Source: Alistipes sp. | GTDB lineage: Bacteria > Bacteroidota > Bacteroidia > Bacteroidales > Rikenellaceae | Direction of reading: 5' to 3' | Assembly (NCBI GenBank): GCA_017465575.1 | Contig: JAFTVX010000009.1 | Location: 1 to 64,000, forward strand | DNA length: 64,000 nucleotides | Shown: piece by piece, positions 1 to 8,016 of the stretch | Layout of the letters: every line of letters starts with the position of its first letter | Numbering within the stretch: the stretch's first letter is position 1 | Notes under the pieces: model-generated | The model's database searches: none | What the model was told of the DNA's origin: nothing | What the model saw: the letters and a program-made list of their open reading frames with translations, nothing else | Program-made: the position numbers and the translations under genes

Positions 1-108
1 ATCTCACTTACTGATAAAACTCATTTGAGAGACCTCTTCGACAAATCAAATATCAACAATGTCAATGAACGATTCGGTTCTAGTGAACCAAATTTATTTA
101 ATTTTTAA
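1..108 (+). CDS. 3' end of an unidentified gene cut by the window edge
   Basis: Frame 1 is open from the first base to a TAA at 106-108 and encodes 35 residues rich in Asn, Asp and Ser, ending NLFNF. The protein is not recognised. The stretch is more AT-rich than the genes that follow, so it may be the tail of an accessory gene. It converges on ppiD, whose stop lies 40 bases further on, and two small inverted repeats sit at and after its end. Only the C-terminus is visible; whether it is really coding depends on sequence to the left. Confidence 0.35.
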   Translation: MSLTDKTHLRDLFDKSNINNVNERFGSSEPNLFNF

Positions 109-110
109 TC

Positions 111-130
111 GTCCACTTTTTTTAGTGGAC
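111..130. terminator. Small hairpin between convergent gene ends
   Basis: A 7-bp perfect stem GTCCACT/AGTGGAC encloses a run of six T. A second 5-bp stem, GGTTC/GAACC, lies at 76-89. Their position between a plus-strand stop (108) and the ppiD stop (149) suggests termination, but there is no proper T-tract after the stem on either strand, so this is tentative. The bases directly after the ppiD stop (TAATTTCTTGTCA on the minus strand) resemble the arms of the stop-codon hairpin family described elsewhere in the window. Confidence 0.3.
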
Positions 131-148
131 ACTAGTGACAAGAAATTA

Positions 149-2104
149 TTACATTGTGCCCTCTGCACGGAAGTCCTCAACCTCAGCCTTAGATGCGAGG
201 ATGGTCGAGCCATTCTGCAAGAGCATATTCTCGCGCTGAGTGAGCAAAGGAGTGCGCTCGGTCTCAACAGTTGCGAGGTCTACATCGCCGTTGATAGCGT
301 CAACAACGAAGATGTAAGCAGCGGTGGTACCCTTAACCTTAACCTCGCGACCAGTCTCGCGCTGTGAGGCGATAGCGCCAACGAGCTTTGCATCGCCCTT
401 GCCCTCAGCGAGGGTGTTGTCAGAGAACTTAACACCTGCGAAGGTGCCTGCCTCAGCGCCCTCCATAGCAGCCTCCATAGTGAGCTGCTCGGCAATCTGA
501 GCATACTTCTTCTCAACGAGGAGAGCCTGGCGGATCTGCATATCGTTGCGGGGAGCGTACTTGTTGGTATCTACCGAAGCGATCATTGCTACATAGATAG
601 CACCGTCGATAGAGAAGCGCTTAGCCTCGCCAACCTTAGCGCCGTAAGCCCAAAGAGCCATCTGGCGTGAGTTGGGAATATAGCCAGCCATACGGCCCAT
701 CTGTGCGTTGTAGTTGTTGCGGTTAACGGTAACAGCAGCAAGGGTGCGACCTGCAGCATCCGAAGCAGCCTGGAACGACTCCATATCCTCGCCCATAGCA
801 GCCTCGAAAGCCTCAACCTCGTGGTTGAGCTCGCGGATGGTCTTCTCGCCAGCAACAACGGGCTTCTCAACATCGGCAGTAAGCACGAAGCGCTGCTTCT
901 CGCCCAAAGCGGTAATCTTAGCAACAGCGGGAACGCCATTGTCAGAGAATGCGAAGATTGAACCCTCAGCAGCGTTCACGAAGTTCTTAGCCTGAGCCTC
1001 GGTCATATTAGCCAAAACACGGCTATCCTCAGCTACATCGACAGCCTCAGAGAGCTTGTCGAAGTCGCCACCATTAGCCTTGAGCTCCTCAGCAACAGCC
1101 TCAGCCTCAGCCATATTGTCGAAAGTAGCAACCTCGAAGTCGTAGCTTACAGGAGCGGTAACATCCGAAAGAAGGTAGTGAGCCTCCCACTTGTCGTTCG
1201 TAAGCTCGGGGCCATAGCTATTGCCAGCCTCGAAAGCCTCAGCAACAGCCTTAGCCAAAGATGCAAAGGTCTTGTAGGTGCCTACCTTGCCACCAGCGGT
1301 GCGAACAGCGCCCTTGATAGCCTCGGTGTTAGCGCCAAGCTCCTTAACCTTTGCGTCGAGCTCCTTAACCTCAGTCTCCAAAGCAGCCTTATCCTCCTCC
1401 GAAGGCTCGATGTCGAAGCGTACATAGCGTACGATACGGCTATCGTAAGCGGCGTTCTCCTGGCGGTTAGCCTGGTAGTAAGCCTCAACCTCCTCCTCGG
1501 TAATCTCGATAGCATCGTTAGCAATAGTCGAGTAGGGAACAGCTACATAGCGGCCATCGAAGGTGAGATTCTCGGCACGAAGCTCTGCCTCAACCTCCAA
1601 GCGGTTGACATATACGCCCTTAGCAAGCATAGCAGCGAACTTCTCCATAGCGAGGTTCTGCTCTGCTGTGAGCGACTCCATAGCCCACTGGTTCTGTACC
1701 ATAGGGATAATCTGGTCATCGGGCCAGCCGTACTGCTTAAGCTGGTTAGCCATCATCTGGCCAAACTCGGCAGCGTAAGCATCAACCTCGGCGGGAGCCA
1801 CGATAACGCCAGCCTCCTTGAGTGCGGGAGCTACATAGTGGTTGTAGAGAAGGGTGCGAGCAGTCATATCAGCCACTGCATCCTCGCCCATCTGCTGGAA
1901 CTGCGAGTAAGACTCACGCAAGGGGTAGTACTCCGACTGCTTGATCTCGTCGCCGTTGATGGTCATAACGACCTCATCTACAATCTCCTGGTTGGCGCCA
2001 CGATAGCTGAGCTGGTCGCCAAGAATAAATGCCAAAAGTACGATCGCGATAATAATAGAGAGCACGATACCGTACTTTGTACGAAGTGTGTTTAATGTTG
2101 CCAT
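149..2104 (-). CDS. ppiD: PpiD/SurA-type periplasmic peptidylprolyl isomerase
   Basis: A 651-residue protein with one N-terminal membrane anchor (about residues 13-30, a run of Ile, Leu, Val and Ala) followed by a long Ala/Glu-rich region. The layout matches PpiD: inner-membrane anchor, SurA-N-like chaperone domain (about 30-200) and a parvulin-like region (about 320-430) in which I cannot see clear catalytic residues. PpiD proteins help outer-membrane and secreted proteins fold as they leave the Sec channel. It is the last gene of the coaX-OMP-TPR-lptC-corC-ppiD run, an order common in Bacteroidales, but probably has its own promoter in the 177-base gap after corC. Confidence 0.85.
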   Translation of the reverse strand: MATLNTLRTKYGIVLSIIIAIVLLAFILGDQLSYRGANQEIVDEVVMTINGDEIKQSEYYPLRESYSQFQQMGEDAVADMTARTLLYNHYVAPALKEAGVIVAPAEVDAYAAEFGQMMANQLKQYGWPDDQIIPMVQNQWAMESLTAEQNLAMEKFAAMLAKGVYVNRLEVEAELRAENLTFDGRYVAVPYSTIANDAIEITEEEVEAYYQANRQENAAYDSRIVRYVRFDIEPSEEDKAALETEVKELDAKVKELGANTEAIKGAVRTAGGKVGTYKTFASLAKAVAEAFEAGNSYGPELTNDKWEAHYLLSDVTAPVSYDFEVATFDNMAEAEAVAEELKANGGDFDKLSEAVDVAEDSRVLANMTEAQAKNFVNAAEGSIFAFSDNGVPAVAKITALGEKQRFVLTADVEKPVVAGEKTIRELNHEVEAFEAAMGEDMESFQAASDAAGRTLAAVTVNRNNYNAQMGRMAGYIPNSRQMALWAYGAKVGEAKRFSIDGAIYVAMIASVDTNKYAPRNDMQIRQALLVEKKYAQIAEQLTMEAAMEGAEAGTFAGVKFSDNTLAEGKGDAKLVGAIASQRETGREVKVKGTTAAYIFVVDAINGDVDLATVETERTPLLTQRENMLLQNGSTILASKAEVEDFRAEGTM

Positions 2105-2151
2105 AAAAGATTTATTATTATTTTATCGTTTTTATCTTCACAATCAAGCCC

Positions 2152-2159
2152 CAAAGGTA
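2152..2159 (-). promoter_or_regulatory. -7 box of the ppiD promoter
   Basis: The minus strand reads TACCTTTG, a full match to the Bacteroidota -7 consensus TANNTTTG, 48 bases before the ppiD start. No convincing -33 TTTG is seen. Confidence 0.5.
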
Positions 2160-2169
2160 AGCAAAAATT

Positions 2170-2222
2170 TATAAATTTAGCTATCGTTGCACGATTTTTT
2201 GCAGTCGATACCTAAATTTATA
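2170..2222 (-). terminator. 17-bp hairpin after corC, likely terminator
   Basis: Arms 2170-2186 and 2206-2222 (TATAAATTTAGCTATCG against its complement) pair at 16 of 17 positions. On the minus strand the hairpin is followed by AAATTTTTGC, so it may end corC transcription before the ppiD promoter. It is AT-rich and therefore weaker than a classical terminator. Confidence 0.5.
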
Positions 2223-2281
2223 GGTGTGCGCCCGCGTATGCGAGGCTTTTCCTCGGTCAAATGCCTGACCCTTAGAAGGCT

Positions 2282-3523
2282 TTAATCCTCGATGCGCTTG
2301 ACCTTCACAAGGTCCAAACGCGACTGCTCGCGCTGCAAGATACGCATCAGGTAGCCACCCGCACGAATCTCGTCGCCCTCGTGTGGAATACCGCCATACT
2401 CGGCGATAAGATAGCCCGCCAAGGTGTCGTACTCCTCGGACTCGGGGATGCCGAGGTTGTACTTCTCGTTGAGGTAGTCGACCTCCAAACGAGCCGAGAA
2501 CTCCCACTCGCCATCTTCAACCTCACGCTCGATGAGCTCCTGCACATCGTGCTCGTCCTCAATCTCGCCAAATATCTGTTCCAGAACATCTTCCAGCGAT
2601 ATGATGCCCGCCGTGCCGCCAAACTCGTCGATGACAACAGCGATGCTCGCCTTGCGCTTCGTGAAGGTCTCGAGCATAGCTTGCAGGGGCATAGTCTCGG
2701 CCACATAGATGGTCTTGATAAGGATATCGGAGATGCTCTTCGGGTTCTCGAAGAGCGACTTAGAGTTTACATAGCCAATGATATTGTCGATGGTGTCGTG
2801 CCACACGAAGATACGCGAGAAGTTGGTCTCGACAAAGCGCTGGGTGAGCTCCTCGATAGAGGTCGTCTCGAGGTCGACAGCCTCGACATCAACACGCTGC
2901 ACCATACAATCTCTAACGCGCAAGTCGGCAAAATCCAAGGCATTCTGGAAGAGGCGGATATCCTCCTCATCCTCGCTCTGCACCTCGACATTATCGGCCT
3001 CGACAAGCTGAGCCAAGTCGTCGCGGTTGAACTCTGTCTGCTCCTCACGCGGCTCGACACGCTGACCCGAAAGGCGCAAAAGCAGGTAGCTAAGCAGCGT
3101 CGTAAAGCGTGTTATCGGGTAGAGAATCAGGTAGATAGTAAAAATAATGGGCGAAAAGAGCGTATAGTAGAAATTTGGGTTGTGCTTGAAGACCGACTTG
3201 GGGATATACTCACCAATAAAGATGATGACCACCGTAGAGAGAATGGTCTGTGCCAAGGCGTTATCGATGGCAAATGCCTGGCTAAGGAGCGTAGACATAA
3301 ACATCGAGTAGATGACCAACGCGATGTTGTTGCCCACCAAGATGGTGGTTATGTAGTCGCTCGACTTACGCTGAAAAATATCGGCGATGTGGTCGAACAT
3401 CGGGTTCTGCTTACGGTCAATCTCCTCGCGCAGTCGGTTACGCCCCAAGAAGGCGATCTCCATACCCGAGAAGAATGCCGAGAATAGCAACATCACGGCG
3501 ATAACGGCAATTGTAGTTCCCAT
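2282..3523 (-). CDS. CorC/HlyC-family CBS-domain membrane protein (GldE-like)
   Basis: 413 residues: four hydrophobic segments in the first 150 residues (a DUF21/CNNM domain), a pair of CBS domains (about 205-325) that usually bind adenine nucleotides, and a C-terminal CorC_HlyC transporter-associated domain. The hallmark VVIDEFGGTAGI followed by LEDVLEQIFGEIEDEHD is present. Relatives take part in magnesium or cobalt efflux; in gliding Bacteroidota the orthologue is called GldE. The start lies 8 bases after the lptC stop, so the two are almost certainly co-transcribed. I cannot tell ion transport from a GldE-like role by sequence alone. Confidence 0.85.
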   Translation of the reverse strand: MGTTIAVIAVMLLFSAFFSGMEIAFLGRNRLREEIDRKQNPMFDHIADIFQRKSSDYITTILVGNNIALVIYSMFMSTLLSQAFAIDNALAQTILSTVVIIFIGEYIPKSVFKHNPNFYYTLFSPIIFTIYLILYPITRFTTLLSYLLLRLSGQRVEPREEQTEFNRDDLAQLVEADNVEVQSEDEEDIRLFQNALDFADLRVRDCMVQRVDVEAVDLETTSIEELTQRFVETNFSRIFVWHDTIDNIIGYVNSKSLFENPKSISDILIKTIYVAETMPLQAMLETFTKRKASIAVVIDEFGGTAGIISLEDVLEQIFGEIEDEHDVQELIEREVEDGEWEFSARLEVDYLNEKYNLGIPESEEYDTLAGYLIAEYGGIPHEGDEIRAGGYLMRILQREQSRLDLVKVKRIED

Positions 3524-3531
3524 AATTTCGG

Positions 3532-4503
3532 TTACTTCTTTTTTGTTGCTTCGGTAGCCCTGACAGGCGCTGTTGCTGCCCTCGGGCTCTCGTTAGTGTT
3601 GAGCAGCGATTTTGGCCCAACATCGCCCACATCCGTCGAGAGCGTACCGCTGCTCAACGAGACATTGCTCATCTGGCGATGCTCAGTTTTGGGTTGAGGG
3701 GTAGGCATCTTGGGCTTAGCCTCCTCGTTTGCAGGGCGTGTGGGGCGTGTTGAGGGAGATACCGACATCGTGGTCCTATCCGAGGGACGAGCCACATTGC
3801 CACGGTTCGACTTCGAGCTGTTGCTCTTCTTCGACTTCTTCGCCTCCTCCTCGCGCTTCTTCTTTTCCTCCTCTTCACGCTTGAGCTCCTCCTCCGTCTT
3901 AGGCTCGGGTTGGCTCATCTCAAACTCCATCTCGGAACTATACTTTCTAAAATGGATATTTTTCAGGTCATCGTCGGCATCGAAGCCCACGCCAAAGTGC
4001 CAACCATCGGGTTGCAAGACCTTGGTATCGACATTCGAGTAGACCTTTTTGGTCGTGGCATTCCAGAAGAGCTGTTGCGAGTAGACCTCTGTTAGACCTG
4101 TTACGGTGGTGTCGCCCTCCTTACGATTACGCTTGACAATCACCACATTACCCTTTGCCTCCCACAACTTTTGGTTCTCGTAGTAGATGGCATAGTTGGC
4201 CGTAAGTGTGGCATCCTCCAACGACAGCGAATCGGATGTAAAAGTCGTAAGGCGGATACCTCGGCGAAACTCCTGATAGGGGTTTTTCGCAAGGCTATAA
4301 CCCTCAACAAGGGGGGCGGTGAAGATATATGAGCGCATGCCGTTCTCCATCATCGTGATGGTGCGGTTCTCGCTCGACTCTGTCATCAGCGTCTCGTAGT
4401 CCACAACAGTGCGCTTGGCATCCTTATCGCACGAAAATAGCAAGGTAGCACTCCCCACGATGGAGAGTGCTACCATAAAGTATCTTCGTAGCTGACCAAG
4501 CAT
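3532..4503 (-). CDS. lptC: LptC-like LPS export lipoprotein with a long charged tail
   Basis: 323 residues. The N-terminus has a lipoprotein signal ending LLFSC (Cys25), then a beta-rich OstA/LptC fold to about residue 190, with features of Bacteroidota LptC (a central EAKGNVVI strand and a QLFWN segment). LptC bridges the inner-membrane LptBFG transporter and the periplasmic LptA bridge. Unusually, the last 115 residues are not part of that fold: a Glu/Lys-rich helix (about 203-230) is followed by a Ser/Thr/Pro/Arg-rich, probably disordered tail. It lies in the coaX-to-ppiD run, 8 bases before corC and 15 after the TPR gene. Confidence 0.8.
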   Translation of the reverse strand: MLGQLRRYFMVALSIVGSATLLFSCDKDAKRTVVDYETLMTESSENRTITMMENGMRSYIFTAPLVEGYSLAKNPYQEFRRGIRLTTFTSDSLSLEDATLTANYAIYYENQKLWEAKGNVVIVKRNRKEGDTTVTGLTEVYSQQLFWNATTKKVYSNVDTKVLQPDGWHFGVGFDADDDLKNIHFRKYSSEMEFEMSQPEPKTEEELKREEEEKKKREEEAKKSKKSNSSKSNRGNVARPSDRTTMSVSPSTRPTRPANEEAKPKMPTPQPKTEHRQMSNVSLSSGTLSTDVGDVGPKSLLNTNESPRAATAPVRATEATKKK

Positions 4504-4518
4504 CAGTCGCTACACTTT

Positions 4519-5865
4519 TTAGCGGTAACGAACAGTGGTCGACTGACCTGCAGCGTAGCCACACTTGATGGTGTAGCGGTCGCCAGCAGAGAGCTCAGCG
4601 AAGAAGCAAGTCTCCTGCTGGGGGAATGCGCCACGGTAAGCGTTCATAAGCTGCTGTGCTGCCTTCTGTACCTCGGGCTCGTTCTGAAGGAGGTTAACAG
4701 CCTGAGCCATAGCATCGTAAGCAGCCCAGTATACTGAAGCACCACCAATCTTGTCATCGGGGCACGACGAAGCAGCGTAGCACTGACCAAGAATAAAGTA
4801 AGCATAACCGCTATCGGGGTTGATAGAGCGGAGCTCACGAGCAGCCTCTACAGCAGCGCCATAGTTGCGCTCCGAAATCTCGATAAGACCAATCTGAGTG
4901 TAGAGAGGCATCTTCGCGGTGGGGTCAGTCTCAACTGCCAACGCCTCACGCAAGTACTTCAAAGCCTTGCTATTCTCGCCACGGCCCTGGAAGCCCTGAG
5001 CAAGGAACAAAGCGGTCTCCGAAGAGGGCTTTACGGTGTAGTACTTCTCGGTAGTTGCAAAGAAGAAGTCGCTGGTGCACTGTGCGCGAGACATCAAAGC
5101 TACAGCCTGAGCCAAGATAGCCTCGTTGTCGGGGTCAGCAGCAAGCTTCTCCGAGAAGAGAGCCTCGAGGTTCTCGCAGCTTGCAGCACCGCTGGTACCG
5201 AAGCTGGTCTCGAAGATATCGCGATACTGCTCGTCCTCGGCAGCGATGTCGGCGAAGAGGGGCGAAAGACGCTCATACTCAGCCAATACCATATCGCTGG
5301 TTACCTCGTCATCATACTCGAAATCCTCGCAGAGATTCTTGTAGTAAGACGATACGATATCGAGGTTGATACGGCCCGACTCGATAGCTGCATCGACAGC
5401 CTCCTTCAAACCTGCACGGAGCAAGGGACGGTCGGTAGTGCAGTAACGGAGCATATCACGAGCCTTCATATCGAGGATATAGTCCTTACCATTCTTGGGG
5501 TGATCACCAAAGTGGATAACACGCTGGTCGTAGATGAAGAGGATAGAGTCCACGAACATACGCTTCTGCTCTACGCTACGAGCACGCTGTGCCTTGTTCT
5601 TGTAGAGGGTTACACCACGAGCAAAGGTGTTCTGCGATGCCTTGGGGCAGTTGTTGAGCAACTGCTGGAAGTGCTCGGTAGCAGCCGCAAAATCCTTTGC
5701 ATCGAGAGCCTCCTTGAGGTAGTTCGAAGCACCAATGTTTGAGGCACGCTCCTCAGCGGTAGCACCCCACTTGCCATACTTAGCATCGTCGCTAAAGTCC
5801 TGGGCCATAGCCGATACGCCAACAAATAATGCGGCAGCGGCCAAGATAAATTTTACGCTTTTCAT
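4519..5865 (-). CDS. Secreted tetratricopeptide-repeat protein
   Basis: 448 residues with a clear cleavable signal peptide (first 22 residues, ending SAMAQ). The mature part is Ala/Leu-rich helical repeat. TPR-like units with the alternating small-residue pattern are easiest to see between about 255 and 400 (for example ILAQAVALMSRA, ALKYLREALAVE and YFILGQCYAAS). Proteins of this type usually act as periplasmic scaffolds; no catalytic motif is visible. Its fixed place between the FadL-like protein and lptC suggests an envelope-assembly role, but the partner is unknown. Confidence 0.75.
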   Translation of the reverse strand: MKSVKFILAAAALFVGVSAMAQDFSDDAKYGKWGATAEERASNIGASNYLKEALDAKDFAAATEHFQQLLNNCPKASQNTFARGVTLYKNKAQRARSVEQKRMFVDSILFIYDQRVIHFGDHPKNGKDYILDMKARDMLRYCTTDRPLLRAGLKEAVDAAIESGRINLDIVSSYYKNLCEDFEYDDEVTSDMVLAEYERLSPLFADIAAEDEQYRDIFETSFGTSGAASCENLEALFSEKLAADPDNEAILAQAVALMSRAQCTSDFFFATTEKYYTVKPSSETALFLAQGFQGRGENSKALKYLREALAVETDPTAKMPLYTQIGLIEISERNYGAAVEAARELRSINPDSGYAYFILGQCYAASSCPDDKIGGASVYWAAYDAMAQAVNLLQNEPEVQKAAQQLMNAYRGAFPQQETCFFAELSAGDRYTIKCGYAAGQSTTVRYR

Positions 5866-5902
5866 AGTTTTAGTTATGTAATTGTTTCTGAATCGTCAAA
5901 TA

Positions 5903-7297
5903 TTAATCATACTTGGGTCGAACAAACCAGTAGTCCGAGGTGTCGGCCGAGAAGAGGCTGAAACCGATAGCTACCTTAAAGTAGTTCTGCGTAACCAAGC
6001 CCACCTTCTGTGCTGAGATATTGACCGAGGCAGGCGATGATAGGCGACCATACTCAAAGCCGATATTTACAGACGAAGCACCCCAAATCTTTACGGGCAA
6101 GCCGAAACCTGCGGTGATTGCCATCTGGTTGATGCGCTCGCCACCAAAAGTTTGGTAGTAGTTACCCAAGCGTGCACCGATACGATACGAGATACGATTT
6201 AGGTAGTTACGCACATCGCTACGACGAGGGGTATACTCCAAACCGAACTTTAAAGTATGCGTATCGCTATACTGCACCTTAAAGTCTGCACTCGCGCCAT
6301 TATCCGAGAAGTCGCCATTGTTACCCCACATAGCGTAGTTGTAGTCTACACCCCATGCCACCACACGGTCGACATAGTAAAGACCAACGCCAAATTGGTG
6401 AGGGACACGAAGCTCGTTGACATCCTGAATATTACGCACAGGGTAGTCGAGGTCGTTGTTGGTGTAGATATACTTCTCGACCTTGGGGTTGAGTCTGCCA
6501 CCGAGGTCGTAGGTAGCACCGAGTGTAAAGAGGCGCTTCTCATTGAAGATGATATTCCACTGAATACCCGCCTGCATCTTAAAGTTGTTGACACGGTATC
6601 GGTCTACGCCTGTTGTTGCGCCATAGCTGCCGTCGCCAGTAATGACATTGGCCACCGTTGCCGAGTAGTTACGCTCGATATTGCCCCAGAAGTACTTCGC
6701 TGCAACACCGATAGAGAAGTTGCGGAAGGGCTCCCAGCCAAGCGATAGCTTCACCTCCGTAATATCGCCATCACCCTGCCAATCGTAAATCACACGGCCG
6801 ATATCTGCCCAGTTATCCTCATTCTGGTCGGTGGTCTTCACCTTGTAGCCAACACTGCTATAAGGGGCTAACGAGAGAGTTGCACCGAGGTGCTTCGCCA
6901 CGGGGAAGGTCAAGGCGATAGAGTGGACATTGACAGTGTTGTAAACTGTCTTTGCTGTACCCGTCTTGATGCCCGAAGCATCGTACTTAGGCTGGTTGTT
7001 GCGGAAGTGAGTGCCGTCAACGCCAAAGTCAAAAAGAAAACTCTTTGAGGGTGCCATGCTTGATGCCGCAGGGTTCTGAACATTAGGCTGACCCTGACTA
7101 CGAAGGCCGATACCCACGCCACCCATCGAGCGCATCTGCACCGAGCCGGGCGTAAGCAACTCACCGGGACCATACATCGAGTAGGGCGAGTAGGCATTGA
7201 CACTACTTGTCTGCGCCACCGCCATAAACGGAAGCATCATAACGACCACACAAGCCACCCACAATCGACGCAATATGTTGTTATCTCTTCTCTGCAT
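5903..7297 (-). CDS. FadL/OmpP1-like outer-membrane beta-barrel protein
   Basis: 464 residues with a signal peptide (cut near VAQ, residue 29) and a mature part made of alternating amphipathic strands with many aromatic and Gly residues, ending in a strand with VRPKYD. The N-terminal segment after the signal, with SPYSMYGPGEL and a GGVGIG turn, is typical of Bacteroidota barrels annotated as OmpP1/FadL family. These transport hydrophobic compounds or act as shuttle proteins; the substrate here is unknown. The start overlaps the end of coaX by 17 bases, showing translational coupling. Confidence 0.7.
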   Translation of the reverse strand: MQRRDNNILRRLWVACVVVMMLPFMAVAQTSSVNAYSPYSMYGPGELLTPGSVQMRSMGGVGIGLRSQGQPNVQNPAASSMAPSKSFLFDFGVDGTHFRNNQPKYDASGIKTGTAKTVYNTVNVHSIALTFPVAKHLGATLSLAPYSSVGYKVKTTDQNEDNWADIGRVIYDWQGDGDITEVKLSLGWEPFRNFSIGVAAKYFWGNIERNYSATVANVITGDGSYGATTGVDRYRVNNFKMQAGIQWNIIFNEKRLFTLGATYDLGGRLNPKVEKYIYTNNDLDYPVRNIQDVNELRVPHQFGVGLYYVDRVVAWGVDYNYAMWGNNGDFSDNGASADFKVQYSDTHTLKFGLEYTPRRSDVRNYLNRISYRIGARLGNYYQTFGGERINQMAITAGFGLPVKIWGASSVNIGFEYGRLSSPASVNISAQKVGLVTQNYFKVAIGFSLFSADTSDYWFVRPKYD

Positions 7298-8015
7298 TGT
7301 AATCTAAAATTGCACTGAGTCCATAAACCACGGGCTCACAGTCTGCAAATATCGTATTTTTAATTCGCTTTACAAAATATTTTGCATCACCTCCGGTGAA
7401 AATTATGCATTTTTTACGATTTTTTAACAAAAATCGCTCTACATAGCCCCTAATCTCCTGCTCAACACCACGCATCACACCCTGCTCGATAGCCTCCTTC
7501 GTCGTACGACCATAGTCTAAAACTTCGTCTGTTGGCTCACACTCGGGTAACTTTGCCGTGTAGTCGTGCAGAGCACGAAAGCGTGTTGCCACGCCAAGCG
7601 ATATGTTGCCACCCTTGTAGCGACCCTCCTCGACATAGTCAATCGTAATTGCTGTGCCGAAGTCCACAACCATAATATCCGAGTCGGGGTACATAGCCCA
7701 CGCACCTACGGCAGCCGCCAAGCGGTCGGGGCCAAGCGTTGTGGGCGTGAGGTAGTCGTTCGAAATAGGCACCGCCGTAACACCAGAGCTGAAGGGCAAG
7801 ACGAAGGGGATAGCTTTTTGCAGTATCTCGGCTACCCTATCGGCATCGCCACGAGTAGATGCCACAATGGCGCGCTCTGCCGAGGGATAGTGCTGCAACA
7901 CCTCCTCAAGCCACTCCTCCGTGGCGCTCTCGGCGATATGCTCGCCAACCACCCTACGACCCTCCACGGCGTAAAACTTTGCTCGGCTATTGCCTATGTC
8001 AACGATAATGTTCAT
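7281..8015 (-). CDS. coaX: Type III pantothenate kinase
   Basis: 244 residues, ATP-dependent phosphorylation of pantothenate, first step of coenzyme A synthesis. Visible family motifs: VDIGNSRAKF at the very N-terminus (phosphate-binding DxGN), GPDRLAA, DFGTAITIDYV and FTGGDA. A frame-compatible GTG lies 15 bases further upstream, but ATG at 8015 starts exactly at the conserved MNIIVDIGN and sits one base after the mfd stop, so I chose it. panB, an earlier enzyme of the same pathway, also occurs in this window but is far away. Confidence 0.92.
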   Translation of the reverse strand: MNIIVDIGNSRAKFYAVEGRRVVGEHIAESATEEWLEEVLQHYPSAERAIVASTRGDADRVAEILQKAIPFVLPFSSGVTAVPISNDYLTPTTLGPDRLAAAVGAWAMYPDSDIMVVDFGTAITIDYVEEGRYKGGNISLGVATRFRALHDYTAKLPECEPTDEVLDYGRTTKEAIEQGVMRGVEQEIRGYVERFLLKNRKKCIIFTGGDAKYFVKRIKNTIFADCEPVVYGLSAILDYNAEKR

Positions 8016-8016
8016 A

